A DNA stretch of 64,000 nt from Petasospora fabianii. Its lineage: Eukaryota > Ascomycota > Saccharomycetes > Phaffomycetales > Wickerhamomycetaceae. The notes below the pieces were generated by a model, which worked only from the letters and a program-made list of their open reading frames with translations, made no database searches and was not told where the DNA came from. Positions within the stretch are counted from its first letter, which is position 1. The number at the start of each line of letters is the position of its first letter. The stretch covers positions 124,001 through 188,000 of the forward strand of contig CP048716.1 in the NCBI GenBank assembly GCA_022641835.1, read 5' to 3'. This document shows positions 30,490 to 41,424 of the stretch, in pieces. Position numbers and translations under genes: made by a program.

Positions 30490-31152
30490 TTAACTGATCA
30501 GAGGCATAACATTCTTCTCGAACAGACCAGCATAATTTCCAGGCGCATTATACTGGCATACAGTGTACTGCCCGTAGTAACTTCCACAATCCTTGTATCC
30601 ACATCCCACCTCAGTGGTATTAAGCCATACAATCTGGGTAAAATGTCCTGTGCGTTCACTGAAAACGGGATTGCTCCAGTCATAGAGGCTCACTTCGTTG
30701 TACCATGCCTGTACAGCAGCTGTTGTGTTATAGCCCAGGGCGAGGTTCTCACCATATTGACCGTGAGAATGAGTCAGCGATCCCGAGCAATCGTATCGAT
30801 CAGCGTACGACTGAGCTGATAAGGCTACTGTTTCAGACCATAGAAGGGTTTCAGTGTCAACATGAAGGGCTCTGACGGCGTTGTGATGAGATAGGGCGAG
30901 CTCTTGGAAGGATGAGGTTGTGGGTGAGGAGTCATCCTGGTCGAGAGTAACGGTGGTGAGGATTGTGGAAGTCGTTGTAGTCGTTGGTCCATCATACGAC
31001 TGCAGAGAGGTACTCCATTGAGTTAGGAACTGTGTCGAAGTGTGGGTCTGTGTGGCAACTGCGGTGTGGTACTTGGTTTTAGTAACGACAATGAAGGCAG
31101 CTTGGGCGATGGCCATTATTGAGGGCGCAATGGCCAATCTTGGGGGTCTCAT
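30490..31152 (-). CDS. Secreted CAP/SCP-domain protein, PRY-like paralog
   Basis: 220 residues. A hydrophobic N-terminus (about residues 5-22, IAPSIMAIAQAAFIVV) is probably a signal peptide or anchor, then a short Thr-rich linker (TTTTTSTILTTV), then a full CAP domain: HHNAVRALH, CSGSLTHSHGQYGENLALGY, WSNPVFSERTGHFTQIVWLN, GCGYKDCGSYYGQYTVCQYN. The CAP His/Glu/His cavity residues are present. Yeast Pry proteins bind and export sterols and fatty acids. It differs from the PRY1 gene at 32164 by a much shorter linker and an insertion in the NPVFSERTGHFTQ loop. Both lie on the same strand 1 kb apart and probably arose by tandem duplication. Confidence 0.88.
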   Translation of the reverse strand: MRPPRLAIAPSIMAIAQAAFIVVTKTKYHTAVATQTHTSTQFLTQWSTSLQSYDGPTTTTTSTILTTVTLDQDDSSPTTSSFQELALSHHNAVRALHVDTETLLWSETVALSAQSYADRYDCSGSLTHSHGQYGENLALGYNTTAAVQAWYNEVSLYDWSNPVFSERTGHFTQIVWLNTTEVGCGYKDCGSYYGQYTVCQYNAPGNYAGLFEKNVMPLIS

Positions 31153-32163
31153 TCAAAAGAGAAACGCTATCGGGAAGCCAGATGAGCCCACAAACGTATC
31201 TATGTCTTCATATGCCTAAGCGGGCATTATTGTTTTTTATAGTATGAGGACATGCCAGCTTGGCTAGGTGCTTCACATCTCTCAAACTGCTTTGAAACAA
31301 TGCTGAGGGATTGTTTCCCGACGCAGTCTGCAAAGCTCACCCAATTATTCCGAGGACGCAAAGATCAGGCCAATGCATCCCTACAACTGTTCCATACATG
31401 TCAGAAAAGCTAACCGGGATTTCATCTGCAGACGATTCCGACATTTTTGTTGTCAAAGCTGAAGGTTGTTTACGCGGAAGTACCGTTGCCTCGGAGACCG
31501 CGAAGGGGGCCTTCACAAGTCCGCGAAACTGAGTGCAAGGTCGAACAGGGCCCGCCATCGCCCAGCGTTGATATATCGGGTCCCAAGCGGATATTGAATC
31601 GCTGATATTAATAATCAGAGAAGTTTATACCTCTCTATGTTTCAAAAACACCTCACTAGTATCACTGGGTTGCGCATTATTCGGGGTAGTTGTGTGTTGA
31701 CATGTAAACAGAGCTTGCATGTCTCGTGCCGACGCGTCAAGGGTCTTAGGAACGGACAACACAAGGGGCACTCCTTTGGCAATGTCCGCGATCTACAGAG
31801 AGGAAGAAGCACAACAATCGTATGGAGATATCAGGTTATATGTAGAAAGAAGGAGCAAAAATGTGTTGTAAAAGACACAACAACACCGAGCCTGTGTGAA
31901 AATCCTTCACCAGAGCCTTCGAAACGAAGGAATGGTTGAGCATGACACGGAATGAAGAAGAAAAAAGAAAACACAGAATAGATTGGAACGAGCGACATAA
32001 CAGAACAAAGAGAGTGATAATGATGGCGAGAAGAGACATTGTCTCTTAACCCATCATTCATGATCGTTAAGGTGTGGAGTGAGAGTCATAAGAAGTTTTT
32101 TTTTGGTAGTGTAAATCCTGAATAAAGGACAGACGTAACAATGTAGTGGATGTTATCGCCAAC
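31153..32163. other. 1 kb spacer between the two CAP genes
   Basis: Promoter of the PRY-like gene and 3' flank of PRY1. A TATA-like element is near 31237. No open frame over about 100 codons and no RNA gene seen. Confidence 0.6.
31233..31241 (-). promoter_or_regulatory. TATA box of PRY-like gene
   Basis: TATAAAAAA on the minus strand, 81 bp upstream of the ATG at 31152, in the usual yeast window. Confidence 0.5.
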
Positions 32164-33063
32164 TTAAGCAAGAGGTAACACGTTCTCTGAGTACTCACCA
32201 GCAACGTTACCAGCTGGGTTGTAGGAACAAATGGTGTACTGACCCCAGTAGGAGCCACAGGTCTTGTAGGCACAACCGACCTCAGTGGTGGACTTCCAGA
32301 CGACCTGGGTGAAGTGGGAGGCAGATGGGTTGGACCAGTCATAGTAGGAGATCTCATCGTACCAAGCGTCAACGACACCGGTGGTGGTGTAACCAAGACC
32401 CAAGTTCTCACCATACTTGCCACCAGAGTGAGTCAAAGAACCGGAACAGTCGTACTTGTCAGCGTAAGCCTGAGCATAAGCTTCGAGGGTAGAAGACCAA
32501 GTAAGGGAACTGACACCGTGAAGAGCACGCTTCTCGTTGTGAGCGTTCAAGATGGCTGAGGCGAAAGAGGAGTCTGTGGAGGAGGAGGTTGTGGCAGAAG
32601 AGGAGGTAGAGGTAGAGGAAGTGGAAGTAGACTCCTGAGTGGAGGTGGTAGCTGGAGCGGCAGCAGAAGAAGAAGTGGTGGTTGGAGTCAATGTGGTGGT
32701 TGGCTTAGAAGAGGTAGTTGGAGAAGCAGCGGCAACCTGAATCTGAACAGAAGAGGTTGTAGTTGGCTCGGCCTCGGCCTCGGCCTCAGTCTGGGCCACA
32801 GCAGTGGAGGTAGTGGCGGAATCGAGCTGCTTAGTTCTGGTGAATGTAGTAACGTGGGTCTCTGTGGTGTCGGCCTTGACCTCGACGAGCTTGGAAACAA
32901 CAACCTCGTTGACAGCGCCAACCTGTGGGGCGTGGGATGCAGAAGCCTGGGCGGTGGTAGGGTCAGCACTGACGTATACAATCTGGGTCTCAGTGACAAC
33001 GGCTGGAGCAGCCATGACAGAGCCGGCAAGGGCAAGAGCTGGAAGGGCGTAGTTGTATCTCAT
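32164..33063 (-). CDS. PRY1: Pry1-type secreted sterol-binding CAP protein
   Basis: 299 residues, the same length as baker's yeast Pry1. ATG 33063 opens a clear signal peptide (MRYNYALPALALAGSVMAAP); the frame is open further upstream but without secretory character, so this start is preferred. A Thr/Ser/Ala-rich, presumably O-mannosylated linker (residues about 60-165) leads to the CAP domain: AHNEKRALHGV, CSGSLTHSGGKYGENLGLGY, SASHFTQVVWKSTTEVGCAY, CGSYWGQYTICSYNPAGN. It exports acetylated sterols and binds fatty acids outside the cell. Strong codon bias suggests high expression. Confidence 0.93.
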   Translation of the reverse strand: MRYNYALPALALAGSVMAAPAVVTETQIVYVSADPTTAQASASHAPQVGAVNEVVVSKLVEVKADTTETHVTTFTRTKQLDSATTSTAVAQTEAEAEAEPTTTSSVQIQVAAASPTTSSKPTTTLTPTTTSSSAAAPATTSTQESTSTSSTSTSSSATTSSSTDSSFASAILNAHNEKRALHGVSSLTWSSTLEAYAQAYADKYDCSGSLTHSGGKYGENLGLGYTTTGVVDAWYDEISYYDWSNPSASHFTQVVWKSTTEVGCAYKTCGSYWGQYTICSYNPAGNVAGEYSENVLPLA

Positions 33064-36026
33064 TTTGTTAAAGGAAAGTGTTTGTGGGCTTCTCTCGTGA
33101 AGGAAAGGACGCGTTCGGGTAGCTGAAAGGAATGGAGCTGAGAGAGCTGAAGCGGGAGAATACAGACTTTTGCGCACACGAATGAATGTAAGGAAGGAAA
33201 GACTAGGCTTCTGCCGGTTGTCGGTTGCTAATTGAGTGAAAGAGTGTGTACCTAGGCGGTGGAGGGCTGGAAGGAGTAGGAGGGGGCACGGCGCTGATGG
33301 GCGGGCATCCTGTGTTTTATAAATTCTGAGGCTCAGGCGTCTCAGCGACAGGCGCGTGTGGCAGATCAGAAGTTGGACGCGTGCTGGACCGTGCAGGAGT
33401 AAACGTCTGAATGCAGACGGGTGCGCCAGTATGCAGAATGGCGTAAATGATTCGAGGTGGCAGTGGTGTGCTTTGGCGAATCTTTGGCGCGGGGTTGGGC
33501 GGCACCGGTGGCCGGAAGCGGTGCCATGTTGTCAATTAACACCTTTTGGGTAAGATCAAGATGCTGGAAGTGGCGGTTGCGCTCCGTGAGTCTGCGTTTT
33601 GAGGAACAAGGATACAGCCGTGGGGCTCAACTATTGCTTTTGGTTCTGGTTCTTGCTCCGGCTCTAGAGGATCTAGATTTGGAGCTCGAGTTTTGCCTTC
33701 CCCTCATAAATATGCTTCAATGGATATAGTTCCTTCGACTTATTACATCAGAGCATTGCATGGACTTCTTGCATCAGACCATTTCCCATAATCCAACTCT
33801 CTCTGTATCTAACCTTCTACATTCTTGCGTTGGCTGACACTGATAGGATCAGGTCAATGAGGATAGTTGAAGTATTGATATTGAGCATAAGCGTACCCAG
33901 ACAACGAAAGGGCTAGACCTTTGCCTTGGACCTAACGGCGAGAGCGACACGACATTCATATCCGAAATAATCACAGTACTTCTACCATGGCACGGATTTA
34001 AAAGCGTTCATCCGTGACTTGAAGTTAAACCAGAGCCAAGACAGTTGATTATGGGGTGTTTGTTCTAGTAGTACACCGATAACTGCACGCTGTAGAGCGA
34101 GTAGACCGCAGCATGGCGTGTACCATTTACGCATGAACTAAGGCGGGGTGGTGGGTGTTGATAATCAACTACTAGCCCTTCATAGGCTCTGGATGGTTTT
34201 GATAGGGTAAGTCCCGATATAATCTCCCTGACTTGGGTGTTCTGAGGATTTGATCTGTTGTTTGATGCTGTACTGTCTAATCTCTTTGATGCACCACTTC
34301 TTCAAGAGCGTCTTCTTACAAAGTAATAGCATATAGAAGTTCGAAAACTGGTTCTTAGGAAGCCGTTATAGATGGTTGAAGCTCAAAAGTTACCTAGATT
34401 TGCCATCATTACACCATGTGGTCGGAGCCTTATAGGTCCAGCTGAAGAAGCGGTCAGTGAGGGTGCACCGTTTTGGCTTTCAATCCATTCAAGATTAGAA
34501 AGGGTTCTGATCCCCGGTTCGCTCGAAAATTCTACTGGCTCAATTCATAGTTGACACCCAGGTGTTTTTCAAGGAACACTACCACCTCTTACCACCTACT
34601 AGGTTCCCATGGTGTTGCCAAGTTACCGAAGAGGGTGGTCTAATGAGATGCATAATCACAACAGCCGCGCCAAAGCTGCTCAACTTTTATGGAGATGTCG
34701 GCGAGACACAATTCAGACTACGCTCCTTTCGGACGCTCAAAATTTTCTTGAACACCTTGAGGGATTAACACCTATGATGTACTCTCAGATATGGGACGGA
34801 ATCGTTATGGCCACAAATTAAGTGCGTGTCTAAGCCAGATCTCGCAAAGCGACGAAATCGAACTGTACGCACAACCTGAAGCTCATCGATGAAACCAGAC
34901 CCCTCCCAGTCACTTTAGTGCGGTGTATCCATGCCTCATGGTTCAGATAACTCAGGCTAAACTTGCTGATATCAGCGTTGTCCTCTGTGACAGTTGAGTT
35001 AAAGCGATACACGCTCGGCACTTCCCCATGGGTCTAAATGACGCATCCTTGTAAAACTTCTCTCTTGCGATGAGAAAGAATTCCTTTTTCTATTGTCTAG
35101 AACGCTATACCCCTCCTTTCGTGTATCCTCACGTACGCCATACGCTATGATTCGCACGTTTCATCTTCACCTCTTTCGCCACTGGCCGGATCCGGTAACA
35201 GCTCTGCACGTTTCGACAGCTCTCGCAAAAACCATGCCAATCTCGTGTAAAGCCGCAGGGGCTTGGCGCTATTTCGCGAAAGTCGCGCCAGCACACAGGA
35301 ATCGAAGGGGTCATCGCGAGACGAGCCGTTGTCACGATTTCCTAATCTGGGAAAAGGTAAACAAACAGGGGCAACTGCCAGCGAAGCTTTTACAGAGGCC
35401 GATTCACCGAACATGTTTACCAATTTCGGTTCGATAAGTAAACAAGCAAGGCCAGCCACGCAAACCGTAACTTCCGGCTCGGCAATTAACCGAAAAAAGC
35501 GCTCAGATGGGCAAAAACAAAGCAAGCATCCACTGATCTTGGTCAGACAGCGCCATAGCCAGTGATGCACTCCGCGTATTTCCCCATCAACTGTAGGCAA
35601 TCGAGGCGAGGCCGGCTGACAAGAACAAGTGCCATACCACTATAGAACACATACCATACCCCAAACAACTTCAAAGTTACAGTATCAAAATCTTGCAGGA
35701 TATATATATAACTTCGTTAATCAGGAGTAAGCTGGAGCTGGATGTCCTGGGAGAATAAACCACACTGTCTGGCTAGCACATCATCGATAAATTGAAAGGT
35801 GCACATGGCTCTACGTAGCGAAATTACACCGCAGAATGTGTTCAGTCCAGAATACCTCTTCATTGGAGATATATATGTTAATATGGGATCCTTAAGAGAG
35901 AACCGGGGCCAGCCATCACAGCATGTTGTATAACATTCCATACAGCTACATGCTTCATGTCGGAAGTGAGAAATTATCTGTTTGGCGTATGTATTATTTC
36001 ATAGGGGAAACTAGGCGGCCATGATA
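33064..36026. other. 3 kb gene-poor region upstream of PRY1
   Basis: Apart from the PRY1 promoter at its left end I see no gene: the longest open frames (about 150 codons near 35.1-35.6 kb, both strands) have no family resemblance and overlap each other. No tRNA or splice-site pattern. A TATATATATA run lies near 35702. Confidence 0.55.
33314..33325 (-). promoter_or_regulatory. PRY1: TATA box upstream of PRY1
   Basis: TTTATAAAAC on the minus strand about 250 bp upstream of the ATG, implying a rather long 5' leader if used. Confidence 0.4.
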
Positions 36027-37139
36027 TCATTGGTCGAAGACCCTGATATAATCGATCCCTCCCATACACTGGGCAACTGTCAACTGATCTTCACCGATTA
36101 TTTCATTGGCCTTGATAGCAGCATTCACAGTAGGGAGAGCACCGTCATGCTCCAAAATCAAACCAGAAGGATTATGTGAAGCATTCTTCCATTTTGTAAC
36201 ATCGGCAAGAACCAGATCCTCCGTTTTCAGATTGTTGAGGATCTGCCAATCGAATGTATCGTAATCCCACAACGCCGCCTGCATGCCAAACTTTCTCAAG
36301 ATGTGACGAACTCTGTTGTCATATCCACCATAGGGCGGTCTAAACCATTTTGGCAAATGGTGTCCGGTTGCATTCATGGCCCAGATCGACCACTCAATCT
36401 GTGCAATAATCTCTTCGTTAGATAAGCTCGGCAAAAATTTGTGAGACCAAGTATGTGATCCGATCAAGTGCCCCTTACTCTGAAGCTCCTTATATGTTTC
36501 CGGATATCTCACAGCATTGATTCCTAATGTGAAGAATGTAGCCTTGTGGTTCAAATGCGCAAGAAGTTTCGAAGTAGCCGGTGATGGCCCATCATCGAAG
36601 GTTTGGGAAAGTTTTGGGCAAGTGTAACAATCATCTGGCTCAACACACTTGAAGCAATCAAAGGAGCACGAATCAGCAGTGCCTGGACAAATCCCCTGCT
36701 GATATGGAGGAATGTTTGGAACCTCGGCAAGGTTGATGAAGTCCAACAGGATATATGGGGGATCCAACCCTGGCCATGCAGTCATTTGAGTAAATTCCGA
36801 TAACCAAGAAGGGAATGGCTGTTGCGCTTGTGCGTGTGGATCAAAGCCTGTGGCCGTTGCTGCACGCATCTGGACTCTGCTATCATTAGCATACCCAAGT
36901 AACAGGTCGAGCTCGTGTTCAATCTCAGCCTCGGTAGTGTTCAAGAAGTCTCTTGTGTCAGAGCGCGTATGCAATGTGTTCTTGTCAGTCTTCTCAATGT
37001 AGCGTTGTTGTCTCATGGTAGACTCTAGTCTCAAAGATGGTGCTGGAACACTACCGCGTGGAATGTGGGCAGTAAGGGCAGTGGTTGCCTTGAACAGCAT
37101 AGTAAGCAAGATGGCACGGGTGAGTGGTGGAAATATCAT
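36027..37139 (-). CDS. CDA2: Chitin deacetylase
   Basis: 370 residues, polysaccharide deacetylase (NodB) fold that turns chitin into chitosan, needed for the ascospore wall in baker's yeast. Hydrophobic N-terminus (ILLTMLFKATTALTA), then the fungal Cda pattern PSWLSEFTQMTAWPGLDPPY, a Cys-rich patch (CSFDCFKCVEPDDCYTC), and the catalytic motifs SQTFDDGPS (Asp182/Asp183), SHTWSH (His229/His233, metal ligands) and RPPYGGYDNR (267-276). Cda1 and Cda2 are close paralogs, so the number is not certain. Divergent from ECM38. Confidence 0.92.
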   Translation of the reverse strand: MIFPPLTRAILLTMLFKATTALTAHIPRGSVPAPSLRLESTMRQQRYIEKTDKNTLHTRSDTRDFLNTTEAEIEHELDLLLGYANDSRVQMRAATATGFDPHAQAQQPFPSWLSEFTQMTAWPGLDPPYILLDFINLAEVPNIPPYQQGICPGTADSCSFDCFKCVEPDDCYTCPKLSQTFDDGPSPATSKLLAHLNHKATFFTLGINAVRYPETYKELQSKGHLIGSHTWSHKFLPSLSNEEIIAQIEWSIWAMNATGHHLPKWFRPPYGGYDNRVRHILRKFGMQAALWDYDTFDWQILNNLKTEDLVLADVTKWKNASHNPSGLILEHDGALPTVNAAIKANEIIGEDQLTVAQCMGGIDYIRVFDQ

Positions 37140-37656
37140 CGTGTCGTATGGGGTAAGGGGAGTGGTAGGGAAAAGAAATTGATCTATCCACCTTGTAGTA
37201 AAAGGTTTCAGTCATCTTCGGAGATGTAGTACATTGACCTGTGTCAATTTGGAGTCATAAAGTGTTGGATTCCGTTGCCCTCCTGGGCTTTGTGGCGATG
37301 AGGTGGTCCAGGAAAAAACGTTATCTGACCACCGGAGTTCAATAGCCGAGGCCCGTTACCACTGTTGAAAGTTGGGAAAGTAGAGCCCGAGCACATTAGC
37401 ATGGCTGATCTGTTGAAGAAGCTAAAGCCCTTCACTTATGAGCCTAATCTTCTTCCCCGACTAAACAGCGCTGTGTCCCCGCGATCATGGTTTTTCTTAT
37501 GATGCCGATCACCAGCGATTGATAAGCAAAAAAAGGTCATTGTGCCGAGCCAAATGTCAACACAGCCCCACACACGACCAGCGCCAGCGAGACGCACACA
37601 CATCGCCAGGTACCAAGCGGTCAGTGAGACCATCTTTTCAATTGTTCTAGTAAAAT
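37140..37656. other. Divergent promoter CDA2 / ECM38
   Basis: 517 bp. A GATAAG (37521-37526) lies about 130 bp before ECM38; glutathione breakdown is nitrogen-controlled in yeasts, so a GATA-factor site is plausible but a single hexamer is weak evidence. Confidence 0.4.
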
Positions 37657-39489
37657 ATGGCCAACCAAAACTGGCATCTCCACAATGGCGCCACACGGCT
37701 TGGCGCCATCATATTCATCTCTCTCGTTATCTACAGCTCCCTAGTGGCACTGAAACCGTCTTCTCTCAACTTCACCGAAACCCAGCTCGATGGCTTCTAC
37801 ACGATATCGAAAGACAGAGGCATAGATATATCTCCCCTTCTCCGAGAACCAGATCTGGATCCAGATCCACGCCATCTCCACAGCTCGCCACTTGGTGCTG
37901 TCGCGTGCGATGTGCCACACTGCTCCAAGCTCGGTGCCAGTATCCTGGAGAAGGGAGGAAATGCTGCAGATGCCGCTGTCACTGTGGCCCTATGTGTTGG
38001 AGGCACAAATATGTTCAACTCAGGAATTGGAGGTGGTGGCTTCATCGTTTCGAAAAAGTTTAAGGAAGATGCTATCTCTATTGACGCCAGAGAGATGGCG
38101 CCAATCAGAAGTCATAAGTACATGTACAAGGGAAGAGAGTACCTTTCCAAGGTCAGTGGCCTTGCTGCCGCTATTCCAGGTGAATTGAAAGGCTTGTACA
38201 CGCTGTTTGAATCTCAAGGATCTGGAGTCTTGAGCTGGAGCGATGTTATCATGCCAGTGGTCGACCTGATGAGGGGTGGCTGGAATACCTCCATCGTGTT
38301 GTGTGCGGCTGTTGCCGCCGACAAGCACATATTTGAGAAAGATTACCAAACATGGAACTTTCTTTTCAGAGACAACTCAACTACCGAGGTTATCCGTCAG
38401 GGCGATCGAATCCGACAGACTGCCCTCGCTGACACGCTAGAATTGATAGCCAAGAATGGAAGTGATGCCATCTTCTATGACCCTCATGGACCAATTGCCA
38501 GCCACGTGATCAGAACCATTCAAAGAAATGGTGGGATATTCACCAATGAGGACTTTGAGATGTATAATGTAAGTATCACACGGGCTCTGCATACTGAGTT
38601 CTTGGGCAATGACGTCTTCACATGTGCTGGTTCATGTTCTGGACCAGCGATGATCACCGGATTGAAGATTATGAACTCGTATGGCGTACACGAAGGTGGA
38701 GATATGGAACCCGTTGCTACTCATCGACTTGTTGAGTCGATGAAGTGGATCGCATCATCAAGATCCCGTCTCGGTGATCAGACCAACAACATGATTGAGT
38801 TTGTCACAAGTGACGATTGGGCAGAATACGCCAGAAAACATATTGACGACAACAAGACATTAAATCACTGGTCAGAATATAAGCCAGCATATGAAGTGAC
38901 AAATCCACATGGAACAACGTCATTCTCCATTGTTGACAGAAACCACAACGCCGTGGCCATGACATCCACAATTAATTTGCTCTTTGGTTGTCTTGTTCGT
39001 GACTCCACTACAGGTATCATCTTGAATAATGAGATGGATGACTTCTCTACGCCTGGTGTTCCCAATGCATTTGGTGTTGAACCATCGGTTTACAACTTCA
39101 TCAATCCAAGAAAAAGACCACTTTCGTCTTCAGTTCCCACCATTGTGGTGAACGAACTCAAACGACCTGACTTGATTATTGGCGCTGCTGGTGGAAGCCG
39201 TATAACAACTGCTGTTTTCCAGGCCATCGTGAGGGTGTACAGCTACAACATGCCGATTTTGGAGACTTTGTCATATCCAAGAATGCATCATCAGTTATTG
39301 CCTGATACCATTGAACATGAAGTTCATATTGGGTCTGACATCACCGAGGCTTTGCAGGCTAGGGGTCACAATATGACAGTCTCCATTCCAAAGACCGCAA
39401 TGAATGCTATTAGAAGATGGCGTGCTCAGTATCACGCTGTCAGTGACTACTGGAGAAAAAGAGGTGAAGCTGCCGTCCCAAACAAGTGA
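37657..39489 (+). CDS. ECM38: Gamma-glutamyltransferase
   Basis: 610 residues. A single N-terminal membrane segment (LGAIIFISLVIYSSLVAL) anchors a lumenal enzyme that degrades glutathione and its conjugates at the vacuole. Core motifs: HLHSSPLGAVACDVPHCSKL, GGNAADAAVTVAL, NSGIGGGGFIV, and the autocleavage site NPHGTTSFS, where Thr420 becomes the nucleophile of the small subunit. GAAGGSRI near the C-terminus is the conserved glycine loop. Several N-glycosylation sequons (NFT, NST, NVS, NMT) fit the secretory route. Convergent with ALO1, 73 bp apart. Confidence 0.95.
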   Translation: MANQNWHLHNGATRLGAIIFISLVIYSSLVALKPSSLNFTETQLDGFYTISKDRGIDISPLLREPDLDPDPRHLHSSPLGAVACDVPHCSKLGASILEKGGNAADAAVTVALCVGGTNMFNSGIGGGGFIVSKKFKEDAISIDAREMAPIRSHKYMYKGREYLSKVSGLAAAIPGELKGLYTLFESQGSGVLSWSDVIMPVVDLMRGGWNTSIVLCAAVAADKHIFEKDYQTWNFLFRDNSTTEVIRQGDRIRQTALADTLELIAKNGSDAIFYDPHGPIASHVIRTIQRNGGIFTNEDFEMYNVSITRALHTEFLGNDVFTCAGSCSGPAMITGLKIMNSYGVHEGGDMEPVATHRLVESMKWIASSRSRLGDQTNNMIEFVTSDDWAEYARKHIDDNKTLNHWSEYKPAYEVTNPHGTTSFSIVDRNHNAVAMTSTINLLFGCLVRDSTTGIILNNEMDDFSTPGVPNAFGVEPSVYNFINPRKRPLSSSVPTIVVNELKRPDLIIGAAGGSRITTAVFQAIVRVYSYNMPILETLSYPRMHHQLLPDTIEHEVHIGSDITEALQARGHNMTVSIPKTAMNAIRRWRAQYHAVSDYWRKRGEAAVPNK

Positions 39490-39562
39490 AATAGGAGCAT
39501 GATAACAGATAATACAAGTATTAATGTGACAAAACACAACTCTAAAGAATACCAACAACATT

Positions 39563-41146
39563 TCAGAACTCCTCTTTATCGATAATACCATTCTTGATGC
39601 TCCATTGCTTAGCAGACAAGAAGACACCATGTGGATCCTGTTCCCTTCTAACTTTCTTAAAGCTTGTAAGATCCTCACCAAACCACTCCTTGTTCTTAGC
39701 AGCAAAACCTCTCATCTCACCATCAGCGTAATCCTTCTCATTCTTGGACTCACCGGCTGCCCATTCAACAGATCCCAAGAAGTTTTTGGCCCAGTGTGGC
39801 TTACCACCGGCAGCACCCATGGTCTCTTCAAAGATCTTGTACCACTTACCAATTGGAGAATTGGTGTAGAATGGACGGTACATAGTAGCGTTGATGTATA
39901 GAGTCAGCTGAGAGTTAGTGACGTCAGAGAGTGGAACATAGTTGCGATGTGGAGTGTTATCCATGAATGGACGAAGGTTGTTGCCCTTGATTGGACCAGC
40001 AGAGGTTGCGGTTCTGCCTGTAAGATCTGGTGTGTTATCTTCCTCACCAGTGAAGGTGGTGTTCGAGCAGCGAACCTCAATTGGGACATGGACGTAGAAG
40101 TCGTGGTTTTGGGCAGCCAGTTCGATGGAGTGATCAAGCGAACGAAGGATTTCTGGACCGTTGTCAAGTGGAGCGGCCCATTCGTTAACAAACTGCGAGA
40201 AGAGACAGTCCATGTTCAATCCCTCAACAGATTTTTGAACGGCCACGGACGGAGATGCTTCAACTTTACCAAACTGACGGTTGAAGACAAACTTCTCTAC
40301 GACTGGGGTGAATGGTGGGTAGATGTGCACAGCGAACCAAAGAAGTGCCTCGTAGAACAATCTACCAGACTTAGTACCCCACCAAGATGGGTGTGGAGCT
40401 GATAACTCATCATTTGTCTTCTCACCCTTCCACAAAACACACTTTCTGGCATATGGGTACCACCAGATTCTGATATATTCGGAAGACACCCAGATGGACT
40501 CCCACTTCTCCAATAATGTCTCAAATGTGATAACCTCTTCAGAGGATTTGATCTTGTAAGCTGGAATTGCCCTGATAGTGGCCTGTACAATAATACCAAT
40601 CTTACCAAGAGAAAGCAATGCGGCTCTAAAGACATTCTGGTTTGTAGTGGAGTCACAGAATACTTCCTCACCCTTTCCGTTAATGATAGTCAAGTTTACG
40701 ATTTGCTGAGAAACCAAGCCATGATATGGAGAAGCGCCATGGGTTCCTGTAGAGATAATACCGGCAACAGACTGCTCAGAGATGGAGCCCAAGTTCTGGA
40801 TAGCAAGCCCCTGTGTCTCAAGATACTCATTCAGTTCGTAGATACGCAGACCGGCCTGGACGGTTACATCGGCGAAAAGGCCGCTCTTGTCCTTCTTCAC
40901 TTCGACAACTTCCTTCATGTTGTCCAAGTTGACAAGCCATTCATCGGTCATGACGAGATCAGAGGGAGAATGACCAGAACCGACAGTCAAGAGGGTTTTT
41001 TTCTCATCGGCGGCACATTTCACGAGTGTCTTTACTTCTTCGATGGACGACGGCTGAAAGAACAATGAAGGGCGGCAGCTGTGGATGCCTGCCCAGTTCG
41101 AGAACACGAAGTTACGCTTCGCAAGCCCGAGGACATCAGAGCTCAT
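39563..41146 (-). CDS. ALO1: D-arabinono-1,4-lactone oxidase
   Basis: 527 residues, last step of D-erythroascorbate synthesis in the mitochondrial outer membrane. The FAD domain carries LTVGSGHSPSD with the His used for covalent flavin, then VDLDNM-like VNLDNMKEV, and GTHGASPYHGL. The ALO C-terminal domain has YINATMYRPF and KPHWAKNFLG, typical of aldonolactone oxidases. Length matches the family (526 in baker's yeast). Head-to-head with the LRR-like gene, 278 bp apart. Confidence 0.95.
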   Translation of the reverse strand: MSSDVLGLAKRNFVFSNWAGIHSCRPSLFFQPSSIEEVKTLVKCAADEKKTLLTVGSGHSPSDLVMTDEWLVNLDNMKEVVEVKKDKSGLFADVTVQAGLRIYELNEYLETQGLAIQNLGSISEQSVAGIISTGTHGASPYHGLVSQQIVNLTIINGKGEEVFCDSTTNQNVFRAALLSLGKIGIIVQATIRAIPAYKIKSSEEVITFETLLEKWESIWVSSEYIRIWWYPYARKCVLWKGEKTNDELSAPHPSWWGTKSGRLFYEALLWFAVHIYPPFTPVVEKFVFNRQFGKVEASPSVAVQKSVEGLNMDCLFSQFVNEWAAPLDNGPEILRSLDHSIELAAQNHDFYVHVPIEVRCSNTTFTGEEDNTPDLTGRTATSAGPIKGNNLRPFMDNTPHRNYVPLSDVTNSQLTLYINATMYRPFYTNSPIGKWYKIFEETMGAAGGKPHWAKNFLGSVEWAAGESKNEKDYADGEMRGFAAKNKEWFGEDLTSFKKVRREQDPHGVFLSAKQWSIKNGIIDKEEF

Positions 41147-41424
41147 GGTCGTTAGTGCCTGTGTGGGGGTTGAGCTACAGATCGAATCATAATCTGACCA
41201 TCATCATCATCAACTGCATTCTTTAGTCGCGTCCAGGGGTTAGTGAGGTGTCCGGGTGTAGTATGAGATAACCGCCAGGGCTCAAGTGCCAAGTTTTACG
41301 CTACGCACGCGCGTCAGTGTTACGCGTGGCTCCGCGTGCACGGTTTTTGGTGGGTGACATTGGCCCTCAAGTACTCTACAACCTAGAGAAGTGGATCTTC
41401 GGAATCTAGGAAGCTGATCAAGAA

